A stretch of 8,539 bases of DNA, taken from positions 1-8,539 of the forward strand of contig JALONF010000073.1 of assembly GCA_025455085.1 (NCBI GenBank). Direction: 5' to 3'. Below, in pieces: positions 1-6,391 of the stretch. Each line of letters starts with the position of its first letter. The first letter of the stretch is position 1. Source of the DNA: Ignavibacteriaceae bacterium. Lineage in GTDB: Bacteria; Bacteroidota; Ignavibacteria; Ignavibacteriales; Ignavibacteriaceae. The notes under the pieces were generated by a model. It saw only the letters and a program-made list of their open reading frames with translations. It was not told where the DNA came from and searched no databases. Position numbers and translations under genes: made by a program.

Positions 1-1
1 A

Positions 2-817
2 GTACTTGATGATATTGATAAATATAAATGTACTGGTTTTGCGGGTGTGCCAAGTCATTACCAGATCTTATTAAGAAAATCTAAATCATTCAAAAAAAGC
101 GAATTCCCTTCATTAAGATATTTTACGCAAGCTGGTGGTAAACTTCATAATGTTTTTATTCAGGAACTTATTGAAGCATTCCCTCAAAAGAAATTTTTTG
201 TGATGTATGGGCAAACAGAAGCCACCGCAAGATTATCATATTTACCACCTGAAATGCTATCAAATAAACTTGGTTCGATTGGTAAAGGTATACCTAATGT
301 TATTTTGGATGTGTTCAATAAAAATGATCAGCAGGTTGAAGTTGGTGAGGTTGGTGAAATAGTGGCTAAAGGAGATAATGTTATGTTAGGATATCTGAAT
401 GATCCGGAAAGTAATAAACGAACTATAAGAAATGGTTGGTTGCATACTGGTGATATGGCAAAGAAAGATGAAGATGGATATATCTATTTAGTTGCAAGGG
501 AGAAAGAAATAATTAAAGTGGGAGGGAAAAGAATAAGTCCCAAGGAAATTGAAGAAGTCATTGTATCAATACCAGAAGTTGTTGATTGTACAATTGAGGG
601 AGTTTATGACGAAATTTTATCGGAGGCGATAAAGGCCATTATTGTCTTAACTGATAAGACAGATGAGGAAAAGGCTAAAGAAAAAATATTAGCAACGTGT
701 AGAAATAAACTTGTACTTTATAAAATCCCTTCAATAATTGAGTTTAAGAAAAAACTAGATGTAAATCTGGCGGGTAAGAAAGTAGCTAAGGTACCGTTGC
801 CTTCAATTAAAAGTTAA
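2..817 (+). CDS. AMP-dependent acyl-CoA/acyl-ACP ligase, C-terminal part (5' end outside window)
   Basis: This is the C-terminal 271 residues of an ANL-superfamily adenylate-forming enzyme, which activates a carboxylic acid as an acyl-AMP and transfers it to CoA or a carrier protein. The frame is open to the left edge, so the GTG at 47 (an internal valine codon) is not the start; the residues before it read as normal protein. Visible ANL motifs are YGQTEAT (from nt 206; usual YGxTE), the TGD of GWLHTGD (nt 446-454), the hinge region REKEIIKVGGKRIS just before nt 538, and a C-terminal NLAGKK whose lysine (nt 776-778) fits the catalytic A10 lysine. About half of a typical 500-550-residue enzyme is missing. 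The NadE-like gene follows after 43 nt, so the two are probably co-transcribed. In polysaccharide loci such ligases may supply acyl groups for decoration; the substrate is unknown here. A stand-alone amino-acid adenylation enzyme is an alternative. Confidence 0.9.
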   Translation, partial: VLDDIDKYKCTGFAGVPSHYQILLRKSKSFKKSEFPSLRYFTQAGGKLHNVFIQELIEAFPQKKFFVMYGQTEATARLSYLPPEMLSNKLGSIGKGIPNVILDVFNKNDQQVEVGEVGEIVAKGDNVMLGYLNDPESNKRTIRNGWLHTGDMAKKDEDGYIYLVAREKEIIKVGGKRISPKEIEEVIVSIPEVVDCTIEGVYDEILSEAIKAIIVLTDKTDEEKAKEKILATCRNKLVLYKIPSIIEFKKKLDVNLAGKKVAKVPLPSIKS

Positions 818-860
818 TAATAATTACTATTATAAATAGAAAAAAATTAAGGTTAAAAAT

Positions 861-1817
861 ATGAAGTTCACAAAAGATTCAATCAATATTGATCCGGTAA
901 AAGAAACCGCAGAAATAACATCAAAACTCAGAGAGAACGTAACTAAAAAGCTTAAGAAAAGAGGGGCAGTGGTAGGAATTAGTGGTGGAATTGACTCTTC
1001 TGTTGTCTTGGCATTATGTGCTAAAACCTTTGGACCTGATCGTGTGTTAGGTGTTATGATGCCTGAAAATGATTCCAACCCGGATAGTCTTGAACTAGCG
1101 AAAAAACTATCTTCAAAGTTTAATACTAAATATGTTGTTGAAAATATGACGGAAGCGGTCGCAGGATTTGGATGTTATAAAAGAAGAGATGAAGCTATCA
1201 AAAATGTTTTCCCGGAGTTTAATAGTAACTACAAAGCAAAAATTATTCTGCCGACCAACTTGCTGGAAAAAGAATCCTTAAACGTTTTTCATTTAACCAT
1301 TATTGCGCCGGATGGTACAGAAAAATCCGAAAGAATGCCTCTTAAAGAGTATTTACAAATAGTTGCTGCTTCCAATTTCAAACAGCGAAGCAGGATGAGT
1401 ATGCTTTATTATCACGCAGAAGCAAGGAATTATGCTGTAATTGGTACTGGAAATAAAAACGAACACGAGCAAGGATTCTTTGTAAAATATGGTGATGGCG
1501 GTGCTGATATAAAACCAATTGCTTATTTATTTAAAACTCAAGTATTTCAACTTGCGGAATACCTGGAAGTGCCTGAAGAAATCCGTAAACGCACTCCTAC
1601 AACTGATACATACAGCGCTGAACAAACACAGGAAGAATTTTTCTACAGGGTTCCCTTCGATATTCTTGACAGAGTCTGGTTTGGCTGGGAAAAGGGTATT
1701 TCTTCTAAAACAATTGCAGAAGCCTTAGAACTGACGGAAGAAAATGTTGAATCTATAATTCACGATACGCAACGGAAAATCAGAACGACAGAGTATCTTA
1801 GAATGGAACCGCTTTAA
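861..1817 (+). CDS. nadE: NAD-synthase-family (NadE-like) ATP-pyrophosphatase amide synthetase with insertion
   Basis: The protein has 318 residues of the N-type ATP-pyrophosphatase fold. NadE adenylates the carboxylate of nicotinate adenine dinucleotide and replaces AMP with ammonia to form an amide. Visible signatures are the PP-loop SGGIDSS (residues 41-47), NFKQRSRM (172-179), GTGNKNE (195-201), KYGDGGADIKPI (209-220) and KTQVFQLAEYL (225-235). A TPTTD...QTQEEF segment (245-260) and a basic, proline-containing C-terminus match the usual NadE order. There is no nitrilase-type glutaminase domain, so the ammonia-dependent form is expected. It is longer than typical single-domain NadE (about 250-280 residues, from memory), mainly because of extra sequence around residues 108-165. 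The ATG at 861 follows an AAGG-type Shine-Dalgarno (TAAGG, 848-852) with good spacing. Its place between an acyl-AMP ligase and glycan genes suggests either a relocated housekeeping gene or a relative that amidates a sugar acid or other carboxylate. Family assignment is firm; the NAD role is not. Confidence 0.85.
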   Translation: MKFTKDSINIDPVKETAEITSKLRENVTKKLKKRGAVVGISGGIDSSVVLALCAKTFGPDRVLGVMMPENDSNPDSLELAKKLSSKFNTKYVVENMTEAVAGFGCYKRRDEAIKNVFPEFNSNYKAKIILPTNLLEKESLNVFHLTIIAPDGTEKSERMPLKEYLQIVAASNFKQRSRMSMLYYHAEARNYAVIGTGNKNEHEQGFFVKYGDGGADIKPIAYLFKTQVFQLAEYLEVPEEIRKRTPTTDTYSAEQTQEEFFYRVPFDILDRVWFGWEKGISSKTIAEALELTEENVESIIHDTQRKIRTTEYLRMEPL

Positions 1818-1826
1818 TTGTTTTAC

Positions 1827-1849
1827 AGCACCAGCTCACGATTGGTGTT
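1827..1849 (+). terminator. Weak hairpin after the NadE-like gene, possible terminator
   Basis: CACCA (1829-1833) pairs with TGGTG (1843-1847), extended outward by a G-U and an A-U pair, around a 9-nt loop. Only a short, broken T run follows. It lies 10 nt past the NadE-like stop codon, in the largest intergenic gap of the window (1818-2003, 186 nt). It could attenuate transcription between the first two genes and the rest. The stem is short and such pairing occurs by chance in AT-rich DNA. I see no clear promoter or other gene in the rest of the gap. Confidence 0.2.
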
Positions 1850-2003
1850 TCTGAACGATCATTTAAGTAAAAAGATTAGTTCCAAAGGTTAGATAAATTA
1901 TTACGCAAGCCTTATCAATTGATCTGGAGTTTCAAAGTAAAGCTCATCTAATAAAGTTAATAATTATTTATGAAGTCTACAGTTTTATTATGGGTTACAA
2001 ATA

Positions 2004-2678
2004 TTGCTGTTATTGAAAAGCACATATAATAGTATTCGGGAAAAAGGATTATCAAGGACCTACCAGAGCGTAATTAGTGTCTTAGAGGACTATTACTTTG
2101 AACTGAAATATGGAGTAACGACATCTAAAATTGTTAAGCGGGAAGATTTAGATATATCTGAAATAGCAAAAGAACATAGTGAGGAATATAAACCCACTCG
2201 TATTAGGCATTTTAGACTCTTAATAAAAGGATTGAAACTGCCAGAAGAAAGTGTTTTTGTTGATATGGGATCTGGTAAGGGAAGAGTACTATTGATGGCA
2301 TCAATGAATAATTTTAAGCGTGCCACAGGTGTAGAAATATCCAGCCGGCTTTGTGAAATTGCAAGAAATAATACAATAAAATTCGAGAAGAAACTGAAGC
2401 GGCATTTACAAATTGAAGTAGTTAATGAAGATGTCTTACAGTATGGAATTAAGAATGATGAAAATGTCTTCTACTTTTATAAACCGTTTGATAATTTCGT
2501 TATGGAAACAATTCTTGAAAGAATTAAAAAATCGTTAAGCGAAAGTCCAAGAAAGGCATGGTTAATTATAAATAATTATATTCCATTTATCGCTTTGATA
2601 GAGAACAGGTATAAATTTCGTACAGTTAAAAAATTTATCTATGGCGGAACAGAATTTGCAGTCTATATCATTGATTAA
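2004..2678 (+). CDS. Class I SAM-dependent methyltransferase
   Basis: This is a 224-residue Rossmann-fold methyltransferase, expected in the cytoplasm. Motif I is VFVDMGSGKGR (residues 84-94), which binds SAM. GVEIS (109-113) supplies the acidic residue at the end of strand 2 that holds the ribose. NEDV (141-144) fits the next SAM-contacting segment, and YKPF (159-162) resembles the active-site NPF/PPF-like loop. An N-terminal helical section of about 80 residues includes EEYKPTRIRHF (60-70), which resembles a region before motif I that I recall in small methyltransferases of exopolysaccharide loci. The start is uncertain: the frame has no ATG between the upstream stop at 1971 and motif I. 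TTG at 2004 or 2013 is likely, and neither has a clear Shine-Dalgarno. The target may be a sugar hydroxyl or a pathway intermediate; the sequence does not say. It sits downstream of a 186-nt gap and 60 nt before the first FemAB-like gene. Confidence 0.8.
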   Translation: MLLLKSTYNSIREKGLSRTYQSVISVLEDYYFELKYGVTTSKIVKREDLDISEIAKEHSEEYKPTRIRHFRLLIKGLKLPEESVFVDMGSGKGRVLLMASMNNFKRATGVEISSRLCEIARNNTIKFEKKLKRHLQIEVVNEDVLQYGIKNDENVFYFYKPFDNFVMETILERIKKSLSESPRKAWLIINNYIPFIALIENRYKFRTVKKFIYGGTEFAVYIID

Positions 2679-2687
2679 AAATAGTTA

Positions 2688-2710
2688 AGAAAATTTATAG
2701 AATATTTTCT
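2688..2710 (+). other. AT-rich stem-loop between methyltransferase and first FemAB-like gene
   Basis: AGAAAAT (2688-2694) is perfectly complementary to ATTTTCT (2704-2710), with a 9-nt loop between them. It lies 9 nt after the methyltransferase stop codon and about 20 nt before the Shine-Dalgarno of the next gene. The stem is 7 bp with only one G-C pair per arm, so it is weak. No T tract follows, so it is not a standard terminator. It may be chance. Confidence 0.15.
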
Positions 2711-2728
2711 CACTAGTCAGTTTGATTT

Positions 2729-2734
2729 AAGGAG
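2729..2734 (+). promoter_or_regulatory. Shine-Dalgarno that places the first FemAB-like start at ATT 2739
   Basis: AAGGAG is the strongest Shine-Dalgarno match seen in the window. It ends 4 nt before an in-frame ATT at 2739. The reading frame is open from 2685, and no ATG, GTG or TTG occurs in it before the ATG at 3072, which is deep inside the conserved domain. This site therefore supports initiation at ATT, or an ATG changed by a point mutation or a base-calling error. Confidence 0.6.
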
Positions 2735-2738
2735 AGCT

Positions 2739-3782
2739 ATTAGTAATTCAATTAAAAATATTGATCTGGCTACAGATGAAAGATGGGATAATTTTGTTCT
2801 GACTAATCCAAAAGGATCTGTCTATCATACTTCAGGCTGGCTGAGGTCGGTTTCTTCCTCTCTGGGGTATAATATCTATCCAGTAGGTATTGAAAATTCT
2901 GACACTGGTGAATTAACTGGAATTTTTCCCTTAGCACAAGTAAAAAACTTTGTTTCCGGAAGTAAGTTAATCTCGTTTCCACTCAGTACACATTGTGAAC
3001 CATTAATTAGTGAAAAACTTATAGAAGATATTTATGATAAGGTAAATTCAGAATTTGAAAAAAACGATTATATGGAACTTCGTTCTTTAGATTATTTTTG
3101 TACTCTGAAAAGAACGGCATTAAATGAAAATTACCTGGTTCATATTCTGGAGCTGGATGGATCTGAAGATAATACTTTTCAGAGGTTTCATGGAACCAGT
3201 GTTCGTGCTTCAATCAGGCGAGCAGAGAAAAATGGACTTACATTCGAAATAAATAATAGTATATCTGGATTAAAAGCATTCTATTCTCTTTACACTGACT
3301 TAAGAACAAGATTAGGGCTTCCTTTTCTTTCGTATAATTTTTTTAATAGTATTTATACAAATCTCATTAAAGATGATAGAATATTAATCCCTCTTGTAAA
3401 ATATAGAAACAAGGTTGTTGCTGCCGGTTTAATTCTAAAATTTAAAGATACTTTTTACCTCGAATATACAGCTTCGGACAATTCCAGATTAAGTTTATAT
3501 CCGAACCATAAATTATTTTGGGAAATAATTAAGATTGCAATAAAAGACAAAGCCAAATATGTGGATTTCGGAAGAACAGAAGTAAATAATAATTCGTTAA
3601 TAACTTTTAAAGAAAAGTGGAATACGAAACGAAGACAGTTGAAATATTGGCGAATCGGGAGTCAACCAGAAACTGCATCTATGAATGGAAAAGGGAAATC
3701 ATTTTTTTTGAAAATAAATAAGCATCTTCCTAAAAGTTTACTCAAGTTACAAGGTGAAATACTTTATAAATATAAAGGTTAG
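2739..3782 (+). CDS. FemAB-like / GNAT-fold (Acetyltransf_6-type) protein 1, ATT start
   Basis: FemAB/GNAT-fold proteins move amino-acid or acyl groups onto envelope precursors, and relatives are common in exopolysaccharide loci. From ATT 2739 the protein has 347 residues; the first ATG (3072) would remove 111 of them. The upstream segment is genuine coding sequence: it aligns with the next gene in DERWDNFV / TENWDKLI near the N-terminus, a serine/aromatic-rich YHTSGW / FHSSDW, and an identical CEPLIS (residues 86-91 here, 82-87 there). Later motifs are the basic VRASIRRAEKNG (about 155-166), the RTRLGLP region (to about 195), DFGRTE (276-281) and FKEKWNT (290-296). Expected location is cytoplasmic or at the inner membrane face. 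There is no signal peptide; the C-terminus is basic and amphipathic. Exact substrate is unknown. A plain N-acyltransferase is an alternative to aminoacyl transfer. The fold is confident, the ATT start less so. Confidence 0.8.
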   Translation: MSNSIKNIDLATDERWDNFVLTNPKGSVYHTSGWLRSVSSSLGYNIYPVGIENSDTGELTGIFPLAQVKNFVSGSKLISFPLSTHCEPLISEKLIEDIYDKVNSEFEKNDYMELRSLDYFCTLKRTALNENYLVHILELDGSEDNTFQRFHGTSVRASIRRAEKNGLTFEINNSISGLKAFYSLYTDLRTRLGLPFLSYNFFNSIYTNLIKDDRILIPLVKYRNKVVAAGLILKFKDTFYLEYTASDNSRLSLYPNHKLFWEIIKIAIKDKAKYVDFGRTEVNNNSLITFKEKWNTKRRQLKYWRIGSQPETASMNGKGKSFFLKINKHLPKSLLKLQGEILYKYKG

Positions 3783-3853
3783 AATACCCGTTTTTGTTTT
3801 TAATAATGCTTCTCGAAATAAGTTATCTACTAGTTAAAATTGTGAAGAAATAA

Positions 3854-4948
3854 TTGAACATAAGTTTTTTAGATCCCGTAAAAACTGAAAATTGGGATAA
3901 GTTAATACTCAGTTTTCCGTCGTATTCCTTTTTCCATTCTTCAGATTGGGCAAAAGTATTACAAGAAACATATAATTTTAAGCCCCATTACTTAAAGATA
4001 ACAGAATCAGGTCGTATAAAAGCTGTCTTGCCTTTGATGGAGGTTGACAGTCTTTTCACAGGTAGAAGAGCTGTTTCTTTACCCTTTAGTGATTTTTGTG
4101 AACCTTTGATTTCACACGATGTTAATTTAAAACGACTTCGTCACGATGTGATGGATTATAGTGAACAGAAAGGATTTAATTCTGTTGAATTTCGAGATAG
4201 TGAAGTTCACTTGGATAATTCTATCATTATACCTGCAGGTTATCAACATATTCTGGATTTGTCATATAGTGAAGAACAACTTTTTAAGCAATTATCTGAT
4301 ACTACCAGAAGAAATATTAAAAAAGCAATTAAAAATAAAGTCTCTTTCGAAATTAACAATTCTCCTTCTGCTTTGGAAGATTTTTATATGATGAATTGCT
4401 ATACAAGGCGAAGGCATGGTCTTCCACCACAACCTATAAAATTTTTCAGAAAGCTTTATGATTTTGTATTAACCAAAAACAGAGGGTTTATTTGCATTTC
4501 TAAATATGATGGAAAGAGCATTGCTTCTGCTGTATTCCTATTAATAGGTCAAAAGGCACTTTTTAAGTATGGTGCTTCACTCTTTCAATATCAGAATTTT
4601 AGACCTAATAATTTACTGATGTGGGAATCAATTAAATATTTAAAAGATCAAGGCTTTCGCGAGTTAAATTTTGGAAGAACAGAACTTGAAAATATTGGCT
4701 TGAGGAGATTTAAACTCGGTTGGGGGACTGAAGAGAAAATATTGAATTATTACCGATTTGAATTAGGAAAAAATGGCAAAATCTCTGCTTCAACAAAATC
4801 CTTAAGTCAAAGAAGACTACCATTACATAGGTTTCCAATATTTTTACTCAAGATTATCGGTTCAATTGTTTATAAACACTTTGCTAAATTATTAATCAAT
4901 ATTCCTATTTTGGAACTTCTTAGAAATTCTAATCTTTGTTATATATAG
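3854..4948 (+). CDS. FemAB-like / GNAT-fold (Acetyltransf_6-type) protein 2
   Basis: This 364-residue second member of the FemAB-like family lies 71 nt after the first. Shared landmarks are the N-terminal NISFLDPV and ENWDKLI, FHSSDW (27-32), CEPLIS (82-87), the basic TTRRNIKKAIK (150-160) that typifies these proteins, TRRRHGLPP (184-192), NFGRTE (272-277) and FKLGWGT (286-292). The TTG at 3854 is the start because a stop codon (TAA 3851-3853) lies directly upstream in frame; a modest GAAG sits 6 nt before it. The two paralogues share motifs but differ widely elsewhere, so this is an old duplication and not a recent one. Both share a P...LLK..G.I.YK-like segment near the end. This copy then adds about 21 mostly hydrophobic residues (344-364) that may associate with membrane. 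Likely role: acyl or aminoacyl transfer to a glycan or lipid-linked intermediate. The pair may act one after the other or as a dimer. Confidence 0.85.
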   Translation: MNISFLDPVKTENWDKLILSFPSYSFFHSSDWAKVLQETYNFKPHYLKITESGRIKAVLPLMEVDSLFTGRRAVSLPFSDFCEPLISHDVNLKRLRHDVMDYSEQKGFNSVEFRDSEVHLDNSIIIPAGYQHILDLSYSEEQLFKQLSDTTRRNIKKAIKNKVSFEINNSPSALEDFYMMNCYTRRRHGLPPQPIKFFRKLYDFVLTKNRGFICISKYDGKSIASAVFLLIGQKALFKYGASLFQYQNFRPNNLLMWESIKYLKDQGFRELNFGRTELENIGLRRFKLGWGTEEKILNYYRFELGKNGKISASTKSLSQRRLPLHRFPIFLLKIIGSIVYKHFAKLLINIPILELLRNSNLCYI

Positions 4949-5023
4949 CGATTGGATTAAAAATTGAGGTCGATATAAAATTAATAACGAGATGATTTTC
5001 ATATTCAATAAATCAGAGGTATA

Positions 5024-5443
5024 ATGATTGTTGATCACATCGGGATAGTAGTAAAATCAATTGAAGAAGGCATTTCTTATTGGGAAAAGGTCTTTAGATA
5101 CAAACAACTGACAGAAATTGTTGTTAATACAAGACAAAAAGTTAAAGTTGTTTTTTTAACGAAAGAAAATTCTCTTCTTATTAAATTGATTGAACCAACT
5201 GATGAAACTTCCCCAATTTATAGAATTGCAAGGAAAGGCGGAGGATTGCATCACCTTGCATTTAGATGTAAAGAGATTAATGAAGAAATCTCAAGACTCA
5301 AAGGTCTCGGTTTACGTGTAATTACAAATCCCGAACCAGGAGAAGCTTTTGAAAATAATCAGATAGCTTTTTTATTAGGCGATCAGGCTTTAAATATTGA
5401 GTTGATTGATACTGATAAAAAAGCTCAGCAAATAATGCTTTAA
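5024..5443 (+). CDS. VOC-superfamily protein, methylmalonyl-CoA epimerase-like
   Basis: This single-module vicinal-oxygen-chelate protein of 139 residues has two paired beta-alpha-beta-beta-beta repeats. It opens with VDHIGIVV (first metal-ligand histidine, H5), continues with GGGLHHLAFRC (H76/H77, second histidine) and ends with LNIELID (E126). This layout and length match methylmalonyl-CoA epimerases, which invert the alpha carbon of an acyl-CoA. At the fourth ligand position, where epimerases carry Gln or Glu before L..P, this protein reads IKLIEP with K54. It may therefore bind metal differently or have another substrate. An AGAGG Shine-Dalgarno (5015-5019) precedes the ATG. It lies between FemAB 2 (75 nt upstream) and the deacetylase (34 nt downstream). 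With an acyl-ligase in the same locus it could act on an acyl thioester, or it may be an epimerase or isomerase of a sugar intermediate. VOC fold is sure; reaction is not. Confidence 0.8.
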   Translation: MIVDHIGIVVKSIEEGISYWEKVFRYKQLTEIVVNTRQKVKVVFLTKENSLLIKLIEPTDETSPIYRIARKGGGLHHLAFRCKEINEEISRLKGLGLRVITNPEPGEAFENNQIAFLLGDQALNIELIDTDKKAQQIML

Positions 5444-5477
5444 AATGAATTAACATAGATTTTTCAGAGAAATAATT

Positions 5478-6389
5478 ATGAAAAAAATCTACTATATAAT
5501 AAGGCCTCTAATTCCGAGAAGTGTTCAAATATTTTTAAGAAGTTTGTTGGTAAAAAGGCAGGCGAAGAAATTCAAAGCTGTTTGGCCGATCCTTCCGGGT
5601 AGTGAAAGAAAACCTAAAAATTGGAAAGGGTGGCCCGATGGTAAAGAATTTGCCTTTGTTATTACTCATGATGTAGAACTAAGAAAAGGTCATGATAGGT
5701 GCAGAAAGCTATTGGAGTTGGAGGAAAAACTCGGATTCAAATCCTTATTTAACTTTGTAGCTGAAAGATATAAGGTTGACAAGGAATTACGAGAATTTAT
5801 TGTTGGTGAGGGATTCGAAGTTGGTATTCACGGGATAAAGCATGATGGAAAAAAATTTAAAAATAAAAAAATATTTGATAAAAGAGCGATAAAGATAAAC
5901 CAGTACATAGAAGAATGGAATATTGTCGGATTCAGAGCCCCTGCAGTGCATCATAATCTCGAATGGATTGGAGAACTAGATATTGAATATGACTTATCCA
6001 CATTTGACACAGATCCTTTTGAGCCTCAACCTGACGGAGTTGGTACTATTTTCCCATTTTTGGTTGAACGAAAAAATGGTCAGCCTGGTTATGTGGAATT
6101 ACCTTACACATTAGATCAGGATTTCACACTCTTTATACTTATGAAAGAAACAAGTCCACAAATCTGGATTGATAAATTAGATTGGATTGCCAAGAATGGT
6201 GGGATGGCTTTAGTAATTGTACATCCTGATTATGTGAATTTTAGTAACGAGAAAGTGTTAGAAGAATATCCGGTGGGCTACTATTCAGACTTTCTTAAAT
6301 ATGTAAAAGAGAATTATGAGGGCAAATACTGGAACGCACTTCCTAAAGATGTTGCAAAGTATTATAAAAAGATGATAGCGGTTACTTAA
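5478..6389 (+). CDS. Polysaccharide deacetylase-like (NodB/CE4-related) protein
   Basis: This 303-residue protein has the NodB-homology motif order. Motif 1 is THDVE (63-67) in place of the classical TFDDG. Motif 2 is HGIKH (118-122), the H-x3-H metal pair. Motif 3 is GFRAPA (151-156) in place of RxPY. LPYTLDQDF (208-216) follows, and the motif-5 histidine is in VIVHPDY (246-252). CE4 enzymes remove N- or O-acetyl groups from glycans with a bound divalent metal. Here the base aspartate (D65) and both motif-2 histidines remain, but the second motif-1 aspartate is valine, with a glutamate next to it. I recall similar THDVE/THDVD forms in relatives from surface-polysaccharide loci. The N-terminal 35 residues are basic and hydrophobic without a clear signal-peptide cleavage site, so action in the cytoplasm or at the membrane is likely. 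AGAGA lies 7 nt before the ATG. GT4 follows after 2 nt, which suggests translational coupling. Confidence 0.8.
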   Translation: MKKIYYIIRPLIPRSVQIFLRSLLVKRQAKKFKAVWPILPGSERKPKNWKGWPDGKEFAFVITHDVELRKGHDRCRKLLELEEKLGFKSLFNFVAERYKVDKELREFIVGEGFEVGIHGIKHDGKKFKNKKIFDKRAIKINQYIEEWNIVGFRAPAVHHNLEWIGELDIEYDLSTFDTDPFEPQPDGVGTIFPFLVERKNGQPGYVELPYTLDQDFTLFILMKETSPQIWIDKLDWIAKNGGMALVIVHPDYVNFSNEKVLEEYPVGYYSDFLKYVKENYEGKYWNALPKDVAKYYKKMIAVT

Positions 6390-6391
6390 AT

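Noticed and set aside
47..817. Ligase starting at GTG 47
   Set aside because: The frame stays open to the left edge with protein-like sequence; the gene simply enters from outside.
830..1078. Reverse-strand ORF over the NadE-like start
   Set aside because: Low-complexity hydrophobic translation opposite a well-conserved gene; a shadow.
1970..2029. ATG-started 19-codon ORF before the methyltransferase, possible leader peptide
   Set aside because: No Shine-Dalgarno, no attenuator-like codon run, and it overlaps the methyltransferase start; such short ORFs are expected by chance.
2013..2030. TTGAAA and TATAAT as a sigma-70 promoter
   Set aside because: The boxes are only 6 nt apart, far from 17, and lie inside the methyltransferase reading frame.
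3072..3782. FemAB-like gene 1 starting at ATG 3072
   Set aside because: This would cut off 111 residues that are in frame, free of stops and clearly related to the N-terminus of the neighbouring paralogue.
4161..4391. +1-frame ORF inside FemAB-like gene 2
   Set aside because: Ile/Leu/Lys-rich translation typical of an out-of-frame read of AT-rich DNA; the main frame carries all family motifs.
3560..4690. Similar DNA near 3567 and 4672 as a direct repeat
   Set aside because: The match is short and encodes the conserved FGRTE motif of both paralogues; protein conservation explains it.
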